NCBI RefSeq assembly: GCF_000006445.2
Contig: NC_006049.2
Location: 682,001-746,000 of the forward strand
DNA length: 64,000 nucleotides
Origin: Debaryomyces hansenii CBS767
Lineage: Eukaryota; Ascomycota; Pichiomycetes; Serinales; Debaryomycetaceae
Reading direction: 5' to 3'
Below the pieces are notes generated by a model, which ran no database searches, was not told where the DNA came from, and was given only the letters and a program-made list of their open reading frames with translations. Numbering within the stretch: position 1 is the first letter of the stretch; each line of letters opens with the position of its first letter. Positions 28,266 to 37,758 of the stretch are shown piece after piece. Made by a program: the position numbers and the translations under genes.

Positions 28266-30263
28266 ATGAAGTGGTTAATAATTATATACGCAATAGTAAT
28301 ATTGGCCATTGGTGCGAGTGCAAAATCACCTAGTGGTGGGTACGCTCCCGGAAAGGCTAAATGCCCGAGTAAGAAAAGTTTATTAAGAGAAGCCAAATCA
28401 ATATCCAGTGAAGAAAAGAAATGGCTCAAGGAAAGACAAAAGAAAACTAACCAAGCATTGATAACCTATTTAGATAATGCTAATTTAACTGACTTTGATG
28501 CTGAAGGATTTCTCGGGCAGAATACGTCGCTGAGTGTAAATATTGGATTGGCATTTTCCGGCGGAGGGTATAGGGCGATGTTAGTTGGGGCTGGCCAGTT
28601 GGCCGCGTTGGATAATAGGACGGAAAATGCTGATACGCATGGCCTTGGAGGAATACTACAAAGCTCGTCTTATATCAGTGCATTGTCAGGTGGTGCCTGG
28701 TTGCTAGGATCGTTGGCAATGCAAGAGTGGCCTTCGGTTCAGGATGTCGTGATGCATAATCCTAATGATCTTTGGAATTTAACTTTCAGCAGGCAACTTG
28801 TTAATCAGACTAGTCTACTTGGACTTAGTGTACCATTATTAACTGCAAATTTGAGTGAAGCTTTGACTCATTTAAATCACTGGCAAGACGATGATGGCAA
28901 GGGAATTGGATACGATTTGATATCCAAAAGTGAGGCAGGATTCAACACAACCTTAACAGATGCGTGGGCGAGAGCATTAGCTTATCAGCTATCCACCGAA
29001 GGTAAGGATGATTATGGATCATCTGCAACCTTTTCCGATATTAGAGATAAGAAGAGTTTTGCAAACCATGAAATGCCGTTCCCTATTTTAAATGCTCTTG
29101 CAAGGCAACCAGACTCTATTTTATACGATGAAAATTCTACTGTCATTGAGTTTAATCCCTATGAAATGGGTTCATTTGATTCATCCATAAATTCGTTTAC
29201 TGATATTAAGTATCTTGGAACTAACGTGAACAATGGGGTTCCAGTAAATGGTACATGCATTGAAGGCTTTGACAATGCAGGCTTTATTATGGGTACTTCA
29301 TCCTCATTATTCAATCAATTTTTAAATACGTTAGCCTGTGATGATTGTACAACTTTGAATTTCCTTTTAAAGCCATTAGTGAAACGAGTATTAACCAAAT
29401 TATCCAGATCCTACGAGGATGTTGCACTTTACAAGCCAAATCCATTCTATAGGTCTGAACATGCCACTCCGGGAAAACTTATCAAAAATGAATCTCTCTA
29501 CCTCATCGATGGTGGATTAGGTGGACAAACTATTCCATTAGCAACCATGATGACAAAGGAAAGAGCTATGGATGCGGTATTTGCGTTTGATAACGATGCA
29601 TGGTCAAATGGATCATCATTAGTGGCAACATACGCAAGGCAATTCTCTAACCATGGTAAATCACAAATTTGCCCTTATGTTCCTGACGAACAAAACTTTT
29701 TATACCAAAATTTAACAGCCAAACCAACATTCTTTGGCTGCGACGCTTCCAACATGACGGATTTGGTAAAGGACGGAGTTATTCCTCCCGTGGTCATCTA
29801 CATAGCTAACAGACCTTTTGAGTACATGACGAATACTTCAACGTTCAAGATGATGTACACTGACAAGGAAAAGAAAGCCATGGTGCAGAATGGATTTGAT
29901 ACTGCAACCAGGGCCAACATGACAATTGACGAAGAATGGGCTGCTTGTGTCGGCTGTGCAGTTATCAGGCGTGAACAAGAAAGAAGGGGCTTGGAGCAAT
30001 CAGACCAATGTAAAAAGTGCTTTAAAGACTACTGCTGGAACGGAGATAGAGTAATATTCGATCGTACCTACTATACTCCAGTGAATTTCACAATGACTGG
30101 TAAAACAAATGGAAGCATGGACGTGGATACGATCCGTGATCCTGATTTGTTGACTGGTGTATCATCTCTCTTGAAGAAAAGAGACACAGGAGATGTTCCG
30201 ATGCTTCTTTCGCCAGAAGAAGATGATGATCATACTGAAAAAATTGTACCAATAATTCCTTAA
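28266..30263 (+). CDS. PLB1: Secreted phospholipase B / lysophospholipase
   Basis: A 665-residue member of the cPLA2-like fungal PLB family that releases both acyl chains of glycerophospholipids outside the cell. A signal peptide covers about residues 1-19 (hydrophobic IIIYAIVILAIGASA). The oxyanion loop SGGGYR is at 98-103, the nucleophile is Ser141 in ALSGGAW, and the catalytic Asp is in LIDGGLGGQTIPL. Many N-glycosylation sequons (NLT, NTS, NLS and others) are present. The C-terminus ends in acidic sequence with no hydrophobic tail, so no GPI anchor is expected, unlike several yeast PLBs. The usual GLSGGSW nucleophile motif reads ALSGGAW here. The PLB number is a family label only. Confidence 0.85.
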   Translation: MKWLIIIYAIVILAIGASAKSPSGGYAPGKAKCPSKKSLLREAKSISSEEKKWLKERQKKTNQALITYLDNANLTDFDAEGFLGQNTSLSVNIGLAFSGGGYRAMLVGAGQLAALDNRTENADTHGLGGILQSSSYISALSGGAWLLGSLAMQEWPSVQDVVMHNPNDLWNLTFSRQLVNQTSLLGLSVPLLTANLSEALTHLNHWQDDDGKGIGYDLISKSEAGFNTTLTDAWARALAYQLSTEGKDDYGSSATFSDIRDKKSFANHEMPFPILNALARQPDSILYDENSTVIEFNPYEMGSFDSSINSFTDIKYLGTNVNNGVPVNGTCIEGFDNAGFIMGTSSSLFNQFLNTLACDDCTTLNFLLKPLVKRVLTKLSRSYEDVALYKPNPFYRSEHATPGKLIKNESLYLIDGGLGGQTIPLATMMTKERAMDAVFAFDNDAWSNGSSLVATYARQFSNHGKSQICPYVPDEQNFLYQNLTAKPTFFGCDASNMTDLVKDGVIPPVVIYIANRPFEYMTNTSTFKMMYTDKEKKAMVQNGFDTATRANMTIDEEWAACVGCAVIRREQERRGLEQSDQCKKCFKDYCWNGDRVIFDRTYYTPVNFTMTGKTNGSMDVDTIRDPDLLTGVSSLLKKRDTGDVPMLLSPEEDDDHTEKIVPIIP

Positions 30264-30601
30264 TCATCGCTTAGACCTACATATCATACTAAATTTACTA
30301 GATATACCATATTCTCATACAACCGATTAACTTTTCATCTGCATAAACAACAATAAACGTCTATTTACCTTGTACTATAAAGATCTATAGGAACTTCTTA
30401 TAGCTGCAAATAATATATTGGCCAATTATATGGCTATAATATAAGCAAAGTCATCTCGATTATGTAATCTGGGACAAGAACACAAAACCGTTTCTTTTTT
30501 ATCACGGACCCGAAAGCAGTCATTATTAATAATGGCTATATAAGTATATAATATTAGTCTATACCGATATAAAAGTTCAGAGTTCGTAGAAATCAATCAA
30601 T
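30264..30601. other. Intergenic region PLB to NFU1
   Basis: A 338 bp NFU1 promoter region with a perfect CCAAT palindrome (listed separately); nothing else stands out. Confidence 0.5.
30417..30426. promoter_or_regulatory. Palindromic CCAAT box (ATTGGCCAAT) upstream of NFU1
   Basis: A perfect 10-bp palindrome giving CCAAT on both strands, about 175 bp before the NFU1 ATG. CCAAT is bound by the HAP complex, which in Candida-type yeasts tunes genes for iron and Fe-S use, so the target fits. A single CCAAT would not be notable. Confidence 0.4.
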
Positions 30602-31324
30602 ATGTTTAGAGTTAAGACTTTTACAGTTCCAAGTATATTTTCAAGGAGGTTTTTGTCGTTCAAGACATTAGAAACTCCAAATCCAAATGCATTGAAGTTT
30701 ATTTCTCCAGAATGCCAAATTTTACCAATTCCAAGCAAGACATTCGAGTTCACATCCACATTGCAAGCAATCCATTCACCATTGGCGTTGAAGCTCTTTA
30801 AGTTACATGGAGTGAGATCTATTATGTTGGGGGAGGATTTCTTGACGGTGAATAAGCAAGATCATATTAACTGGGCTCAATTGAGACCAGAAGTAGTGGA
30901 TTTACTTGATGGATTCTTGACCTCGAAGAAGGAGTCAGTGGTTACGAAAGAGTTAATCGAGGAGAGCGAGAGAGAAATAGAGAGCAGTGAAGATGACCTG
31001 GAGATTGTTTCGATGATTAAGGAATTAATTGAAACTAGAATAAGACCTGCTATCCAGGATGATGGTGGGGATATTGAGTTCAAAGGGTTCGATGAAGAAA
31101 CCGGCAATGTGTTTTTGAAATTGCAGGGTGCTTGTAAAACATGTTCTTCAAGTGAAGATACTTTAAAAAATGGAATTGAACAGATGATGAAACATTACAT
31201 AGATGGAGTTCAAGAAGTGATACAGATTCTCGACCCAGAAGAAGAGATTGCACTCAAAGAATTCGACAGATTAGAGCAAAAGATAAAACAAAAAAGTCAA
31301 GACTCTCCTCCACCTTCATTGTGA
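30602..31324 (+). CDS. NFU1: Mitochondrial iron-sulfur cluster protein Nfu1
   Basis: A 240-residue protein with a basic presequence (MFRVKTFTVPSIFSRRFLSF). The N-terminal Nfu domain starts with TPNPNALKF. The C-terminal NifU domain has RPAIQDDGGDIEF and the cluster-binding CKTC (CxxC) in LQGACKTCSSS. Nfu1 delivers 4Fe-4S clusters to lipoate synthase and complex II in the matrix. Length and domain order are normal. It ends 85 bp from the convergent Mmc1-like gene. Confidence 0.95.
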   Translation: MFRVKTFTVPSIFSRRFLSFKTLETPNPNALKFISPECQILPIPSKTFEFTSTLQAIHSPLALKLFKLHGVRSIMLGEDFLTVNKQDHINWAQLRPEVVDLLDGFLTSKKESVVTKELIEESEREIESSEDDLEIVSMIKELIETRIRPAIQDDGGDIEFKGFDEETGNVFLKLQGACKTCSSSEDTLKNGIEQMMKHYIDGVQEVIQILDPEEEIALKEFDRLEQKIKQKSQDSPPPSL

Positions 31325-31409
31325 GAGGCTTTATAAGCGATATTTAAACGATTCTTCAGTAGCATAATTCATTATATTTTAAGTAAATATCCAATAGGTA
31401 ATAATATGA

Positions 31410-33158
31410 TTATACATCTATATGTCTAGAGTCTTTAATGCCTTGTAAGATCTCGTTTTTGATAGCAAGTATGTTACGCTCATCATTGTAGCGTGAATTT
31501 AGTTCTTTAAGAAGACCCTCCTCAATACAGTCTCTTCCAATGCATACTCTCACGTCTTCGTACAACTCTTGTAACCAGGCATAAGTAAATTTTTCCCATT
31601 GTTTAGACACTTGGTTGAATCCAACAACCCATCCTAACAACGCAATGGCAATTGCGCTACTTGATGTAAATTCAAAGTATTGGTATGCTAGGAATGATAA
31701 AATTGAAAGGGGCAATTGGTAATATACAAATGCAAGACCGATACTGGAATAAACAACAGGTTGAATTTCAGTCATTAGCCTTTCATTCACAAGATCATTT
31801 TTCATCTTCAATAAAGGATTTGTGATTTCGGTGTTGTTTTGATATTGTGCATACTCGTGTTGCTGCATTTGGGATACAAGTTTTCCTCGAACGTAGTTAT
31901 AACTCTCTATGCTTGAACCCATAAAATTTTCGTTGAAAAAGTCCTTGAGGTCGTATTCAACATTATCATTCTTCAAATACAATTTCCACCATCTCAATTT
32001 TCTTTTGAAATATGTATTTGTTTTAGGTATAAGTACGTTTTGCAATTCTGAATGAACGGAATCACTGAATCGAGGGATAACGTCTGATTTAATCGATGAA
32101 TACACTTCAGTAATTGCATCTGGTGTTATATTATACTTTGAAATATTAGTACTGATATTGCTTAGTAACCACAGACATAATGTTTCTGTTTGCAGGAATT
32201 TTCCAATGCACTTTGATAGTTCATATATGTTACTGTGAATCAATGATTGGAGGTACTGTGTGGATACTTCAGTGTCGTACTTGAGAAACTGATTTATTCC
32301 ATGGAAACTTAATTGGGAGTTAATCTTTATTATATGCTGGTTGTTTTCGGCTGTCATATCTATTGAAATAGGCGTAGACTCAGTTGAGCTAGGCGAGTAT
32401 TCTGTATTATCAACAACTGTCAATAATATGTGGTTTTGTAACAGTTTAGAGTATTCTTGAATTGTGGTTGTAAAATTTCTAGTAACATTGATGTAGAAAT
32501 GACACATTTTAGGGTTGTCGACCAATTGGGCCTTGTCATTAATTTCCCATATTTCAATATCATTTGATATTTCCTCATCTGTTGACTTCATATAAGAGGG
32601 TCTATACATAGAATTCAAAATTGGCGATGGAACCTTGAACTCTTCTTGAATACCACGGTCATGGGGTCCGAGTTCGCTCTCCAACCCATATTTGAATTTG
32701 TTATTATGTTGACGAGACCTTTCAACAATCCCAGAGAACCAAGATTCATTTCCAGAGGATAATGGGTCTGAAAGTATACTGTCAATAATTTTAGACTCTT
32801 CCGCCACGACTTCATCTTCATATATAATACCAATCTTGATCACTTGCTTTTGACTTGAGTCATTGATTTCTTCGAAAGTGTCAATCTGCGAATTTGTTAT
32901 TACGTCTTTTCGAAACAACGCCTTATACTTATTTAAGTAACTAGTCACATTTTCAGCACGCGATATATCCTTCTCAAGCATTATACTGTCCTGTTCTGGC
33001 TTTTTTTCGAATGTACCCGTGTTGGCAGGTGCTATTGCAATGGTAGGGTTTAGTCTACTACTGCTCATTAAACCAGCAAAACCGACTGTCTGACCTGGTA
33101 TTTTCAAGTTCCGTATCCCGGAATGCAAAATCTTCAACGGGCTCCGTTTAAGTATCAT
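31410..33158 (-). CDS. Mitochondrial membrane protein, Mmc1-like
   Basis: A 582-residue protein. The N-terminus is basic without early acidic residues, as in mitochondrial import signals. A KRKLRWWKLYLKNDNV segment near residue 390 and a C-terminal double hydrophobic region (around SSIGLAFVYYQLPLSILSFLAYQYF, then SSSAIAIALLGWVVGF) resemble what I recall of fungal Mmc1-type proteins of the mitochondrial membrane. Function is not established. Family call is tentative; that it is a real, membrane-spanning mitochondrial protein is likely. Confidence 0.5.
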   Translation of the reverse strand: MILKRSPLKILHSGIRNLKIPGQTVGFAGLMSSSRLNPTIAIAPANTGTFEKKPEQDSIMLEKDISRAENVTSYLNKYKALFRKDVITNSQIDTFEEINDSSQKQVIKIGIIYEDEVVAEESKIIDSILSDPLSSGNESWFSGIVERSRQHNNKFKYGLESELGPHDRGIQEEFKVPSPILNSMYRPSYMKSTDEEISNDIEIWEINDKAQLVDNPKMCHFYINVTRNFTTTIQEYSKLLQNHILLTVVDNTEYSPSSTESTPISIDMTAENNQHIIKINSQLSFHGINQFLKYDTEVSTQYLQSLIHSNIYELSKCIGKFLQTETLCLWLLSNISTNISKYNITPDAITEVYSSIKSDVIPRFSDSVHSELQNVLIPKTNTYFKRKLRWWKLYLKNDNVEYDLKDFFNENFMGSSIESYNYVRGKLVSQMQQHEYAQYQNNTEITNPLLKMKNDLVNERLMTEIQPVVYSSIGLAFVYYQLPLSILSFLAYQYFEFTSSSAIAIALLGWVVGFNQVSKQWEKFTYAWLQELYEDVRVCIGRDCIEEGLLKELNSRYNDERNILAIKNEILQGIKDSRHIDV

Positions 33159-33910
33159 TTTTCGTTGTCCTTATGATGCAATGTCGATGTAGACTAATAC
33201 CATTTGTTTACCATTTGGTAATTTTCAATTCCATGTCGGACTAAGGGAGCACGTGATTCATCTGCTACTAGTCTGGAGTCTTATAATGGTTCCAATACGG
33301 CTGCAACTATTGTAATGGTATGCGTGTTTAATAGTATTGGCTGTATATATAGAAAATATCAATTACTCTAAGCGCTGTCTTCTATTTGCCTCAAAGAAAT
33401 ACAAGAAAGACAATCAATCATGATGCATCGAATTTATTATACAAGGACACGGATTAATGTTTCTTAGAAGACAAAAAGTATATGAACGGATGATGATACA
33501 TTTAAGTACACAATCATGTAGAGTGCAGGTGTATATGATGCTTTGAATGTTGTTATTTAGCGTGGTATTATGGTTTAAGTGTATACTTACCAGCTGCGAA
33601 ACTTTTTATTGTAGATACTGCTACATTGGACCTTTTGGCAGATCGATACAACAAATTGAAATTCAATTGAATCGAAGAAAGTAGGATGTCAACATGCTAT
33701 CAACGGTATATATGGACCATATAATTGATGGAAAATCGCTTGATCATAGGGTGGCTGTCGCCTTTGTTGATTGTAAAATGACCTACATATAATCTTGAAC
33801 TGGAAAAATGGTACTAGAAGCGAATTCCAAGTTTATTATCACGTACCTTGCTTTATGTTTAGTAGTAGGTACAGTAGATATACAATATAGGAAGCGAATT
33901 GCAAAGTAAA
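33159..33910. other. Divergent promoter region Mmc1-like / SMF3
   Basis: A 752 bp region without a supported gene. It has a CACGTG E-box at 33250-33255 and one CCAAT at 33292-33296, both nearer the Mmc1-like gene. Confidence 0.5.
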
Positions 33911-35467
33911 ATGATTGACAATGATATATTCCAATCAAAAATTCAGAGAAGCGGTCAAATAATAAGGAAATATGCATCATTTATTGGGCCAGGAATTATG
34001 GTTTCTGTTGCATACATGGACCCAGGAAACTATTCTACCGCGGTTTCATCAGGAGCAATGTATGAGTATAAGTTGTTGTTCATAATATTTATGTCGAATT
34101 TGTTTGCAGTGGTTTTGCAATGTTTGTGTGTGAAATTGGGAACAGTAACGGGTCTTGATTTAGCGGAAATGTGTCGTATGAACTTGCCATATGCATTGAA
34201 TTTGTCGTTGTACGCTTGTGCAGAATTGGCTATTATAGCTACCGATTTGGCGGAGGTGGTAGGAACAGCCATTGCTTTAGAAATATTGTTCAATATTCCA
34301 TTGGTGTATGGTGTTCTTATTACGGTAATTGACGTATTGATTGTGTTAATGGCGTATCATAAAGATGGTACCATGAGACAAACAAGGCTTTTTGAAATTA
34401 TGGTGACAGTGTTAGTGTTGGCAACCTGTATGTGTTTTATTCTAGAATTATTCAAATGTGATTTTGAGGAAGGTGCTGTGGGTTCTATAATCAAAGGATT
34501 TTTGCCAATGAATATGGAAATATTTAGAGAAAAGAATGCACTTTTCTTGAGTTGTGGAATAGTCGGAAGTACAGTTATGCCTCATTCATTATTCTTGGGC
34601 TCTGCCTTGGTTCAATCAAGGCTCAAAGAATACGATATTCAAAATGGAATTCTCATTGAACAAGACGAAGTCGATGGAGAATTGATAGATGTACAGCCTG
34701 AACTCCCTGCTACGACGAGCAAATTTAGAAGCATTTCGGATGGTAGTAGTTTGGCTGGTAAATATAGGCCGTCATATCGTGCTATCCAATATTGCTTGAA
34801 CTATTCCTACATAGAATTGGTTTTATCGCTCTTTTTGATTGCCGTTTTCGTCAATTCTGCCATCTTGATTGTTGCTGGCAGTACCTTGTATGGCAAGCCT
34901 GATGCGGAAGATGCAGATTTGTTATCCATATATGAGATGTTGTCGTATTATATATCACCAGCAGCGGGCTTAATATTTGCATTGTCTATGTTGTTTGCAG
35001 GTCAGAGTGCAGGTATTGTCTGTACTATGGCAGGCCAGATTGTTTCTGAAGGTTTTATCAACTGGACAATTAAACCTTGGATTAGACGTATAATTACACG
35101 TATCCTAGCTATAATTCCTGTGTTGGTTGTTATTATTATATTAGGTCGTGAAGGGATCTCCAAGATAATGAACTCGTCACAAGTTGTTTTGAGCTTTATT
35201 CTACCAGTTGTTAGTGCACCTTTAATTTGGTTTACTTGTAAAAAGGAATTTATGGTTGTTTATGACACGAGTGATCTGAACCAGCTTGCTAATGAGAATA
35301 CGGCTCTTTTAAATACTGATGAATCATACCCACAATCTGTACATGTTAGAAAGATAACGTTTGAAAATGGTCATTTCTTGACTATAGCTGCAGGCTTAAC
35401 ATGGTTAATTATCTCGTTTTTGAACCTTTACTTGATTTATGCATTTGCAAACGGTGCAGATATATAG
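33911..35467 (+). CDS. SMF3: Nramp divalent metal transporter, vacuolar iron exporter type
   Basis: A 518-residue Nramp protein with about 11 membrane spans. The metal-binding helix has DPGNYST and helix 6 has MPHSLFLGS. Long segments match what I recall of Smf3: ATDLAEVVGTAIALEILF, EDADLLSIY, YISPAAGLIFAL, GQSAGIVCTMAGQIVSEGF and the ending ANGADI. Smf3 moves iron from the vacuole to the cytosol. A loop of about 45 residues (after SRLKEYD) is longer than in Saccharomyces. The first ATG is at 33911; the frame is open to a TTG at 33899 but that is not a usual yeast start. Confidence 0.88.
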   Translation: MIDNDIFQSKIQRSGQIIRKYASFIGPGIMVSVAYMDPGNYSTAVSSGAMYEYKLLFIIFMSNLFAVVLQCLCVKLGTVTGLDLAEMCRMNLPYALNLSLYACAELAIIATDLAEVVGTAIALEILFNIPLVYGVLITVIDVLIVLMAYHKDGTMRQTRLFEIMVTVLVLATCMCFILELFKCDFEEGAVGSIIKGFLPMNMEIFREKNALFLSCGIVGSTVMPHSLFLGSALVQSRLKEYDIQNGILIEQDEVDGELIDVQPELPATTSKFRSISDGSSLAGKYRPSYRAIQYCLNYSYIELVLSLFLIAVFVNSAILIVAGSTLYGKPDAEDADLLSIYEMLSYYISPAAGLIFALSMLFAGQSAGIVCTMAGQIVSEGFINWTIKPWIRRIITRILAIIPVLVVIIILGREGISKIMNSSQVVLSFILPVVSAPLIWFTCKKEFMVVYDTSDLNQLANENTALLNTDESYPQSVHVRKITFENGHFLTIAAGLTWLIISFLNLYLIYAFANGADI

Positions 35468-35569
35468 CTTTGTGTAGAGGGTTTATGTATACATGTATAT
35501 TTATTAGCTAAACAATTGATCTAAAATTACAGTTTAACGATAATGAAGGGCGAAACACTAATAGTAACT

Positions 35570-37309
35570 TCACTGTCTGTTCTTCTTTTTGTAAGGTCCT
35601 CTAATACTAGGCAACCTTGTAGATTTACCAGTCGTACCGACCGATTTGGATGGTGGAAGCCCTGGAAGAGTACCAGCATACTCACTCATTAATACAGGTA
35701 ATCTTTTACTAAATTTGAGAGCTAGACTTCCAGTATTAACATTATTCAACTCAATAGATAAAGTAATGAGTTTGGAAACTTTATTATATAATTTAATTTC
35801 ATTTCTGGAAGGTGCCAATAAGTTAGTCGGATTACTACGTAAGTACCTTTCTTGACGTAATTTATTTAACTTTAATAAGTTCGTAGAAACAAGCTTCTGT
35901 AAATCACGGGGCGATTTAGTTATAATTTCTTCCTCTTCTTTCATAGCTTCTAATTCTTCGATTTTTATAGGATCCCATTGAACTAAATCGGCAACATTGA
36001 TTTCTTTGTGTTCCAGGGAGTCAGTACCTATATCATCGGAATTTTTCATGTCAATGTCACCTTTATCCTCACTTGGCGTGGTTTTTATATCCTCAATATC
36101 TTCGTTATCCTCTTCGTCCACATCCGGAACTACATCAACATCCATACCTGTATCGCTATTAATGTTCTCAAGATACTTCTTTTTTATGTCATGTATTTGT
36201 TGAAAGCCAAGATGGTTTAACCAGATATTTCCTTTTAATTCATTAGACACAACGGAGACTTTCAGATCAATTGTGGGAGCAAACGACATTACGAAGCCAT
36301 CATTCCTGGTCACTAGACGTAATTCATCTTCACGTTGATGTTTCAACAAACTTGATGCCACTTGTGGCTTCAAAGTCTTACTTTTATATGTGAGCCAGGT
36401 TGGAACATGGATGGTATACCAATTTGGATGGAAGAAATTAGATAAAATTTCAGTAGGTTGTGTTGTAGGAGGTGGGATCTTCGATATCGCAGGTGACAAT
36501 GATTCTAATGTGGAGTTATTACGAGTGGCATTTCTATTTAATGGGATGACTTTTGAAAGGAGGAACGGGTCTGGAACAATAGTAGAACGAGGATCCAAAT
36601 TTGATTTACCCGTTAAGGACGAAAATAAGGGTTGTTTGATTTTTTGAGGTGGTGGTGGTGGTTGGGGATATGGGCTGTGATAAGCATTTGGGAGTGGTGG
36701 CATTGAACTGGATGGTTCTTCAGATTTATAAATAAACGTTACCACTTCACCATTTGTCAAGTTGTAGCTCACAGAAATTTTATTGAAGTCTTCCGTTAAT
36801 TGTGTCTCTAACTCGGATGGACCCACCACATCTTCATTCCCTTTCTTTGCGTGGAAAACTGCAAGATTTAATCTACTCGATTCTCTCAAGAGCAACTCCG
36901 TTGTAAATTTATAGAAAAAATCAATATCCTTATACTTGGCAGATCCAACCTTATATTTCTGAATTCTAGATGCTGCTACTGTCTTAATATCATGATACAC
37001 TTCGTAAAATGTGCTGTATTGTTTATTCCCATATTTGTCTGAAATGCTAGTCGTTTTGGGTGTGCTGTTGTCCTTAATATACTTCACGTACGATGCAACA
37101 ATATTGTTTGCATCTGGTTCGTAGAAGTCGACTGGAAGCGTAGATTTAGTCAATATTTGCGTATCCTGATCTGCTTTCTGGAACACAATGAAAATATCAT
37201 CAAGAAGTGCCTTGAACGAATCTAATACAATTTGTTAGTTTGCTTATTCGAACAGAATATTTTTTCTCATAATTTAAATATCATACATACTTGTATCCTT
37301 TTCACTCAT
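35570..37309 (-). CDS. RSC58: RSC chromatin remodeller subunit, with a 5' intron
   Basis: Spliced gene: exon 1 is 37309-37291 (ATG plus 16 nt), the intron is 37290-37222 (69 nt; starts GTATGT, branch AACTAAC, ends TAG), and exon 2 is 37221-35570. The joined frame gives 556 residues, beginning MSEKDTNSFKALLDDIFIVF and running into FQKADQ. Without the intron, the frame has no ATG at its 5' end. The protein has an N-terminal helical (bromodomain-like) region, a Pro-rich stretch (PYPQPPPPPQK), an acidic segment and a C-terminal LPVLMSEYAGTLPGLPP then RLPSIRGPYKKK. These fit my recollection of Rsc58, a subunit of the essential RSC complex that slides promoter nucleosomes. Product call is less certain than the gene model. 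Confidence 0.65.
37222..37290 (-). other. Spliceosomal intron of the RSC58-like gene
   Basis: GTATGT at 37290-37285, branch sequence AACTAAC at 37240-37234 and TAG at 37224-37222, 69 nt in all. Removing it joins a 19-nt ATG-containing exon to the long frame in phase. Confidence 0.85.
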
Positions 37310-37758
37310 ACTATAACCCTTGATCAAGTTAATGTCCTTATTTACGTATGGTTGAATATCTTAAACACTTGGTTCAACGATTGTTTGTTAGTTCAATTTT
37401 TTCAAATCGCGCTAAGGGTGAATTGAGGAATGCACGTCTTACCATTTAGCTAGTAATCAACTAGTAATCCATCAACCAATAGACAATACTGTAACAATTA
37501 TGTCAATATAGCATCTTTGAGTGCGGATAGGGATGAAATGACTTGTGTAATCTTATTGGTGTAGAAAAGAACTGGTTTCTACATGGTTATCTAAGAAACT
37601 TCATGTAGCTATGGGAATTGAAAGTTTACATAGTATTGCTTGCCTAGATTAAATATACATTTTGAAAGTAACGACTTCGTTACAATAATACACATGTTAT
37701 GAGTAAAAATTGCTTGGCATGGAAAATGTTCTTTCATAGGAAAGACGATGCATAATAT
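37310..37758. other. Intergenic region upstream of RSC58-like gene
   Basis: This 449 bp region lies between the RSC58-like ATG and the stop of the MATE gene. Open frames in it are short; I see no other feature. Confidence 0.45.

Noticed and set aside
33292..33296. Single CCAAT box between Mmc1-like gene and SMF3
   Set aside because: A lone 5-mer about 600 bp from SMF3 is expected by chance.
33899..33910. TTG as an upstream start for SMF3
   Set aside because: Yeast nuclear genes start at ATG; the first ATG (33911) gives a normal Smf3 N-terminus.
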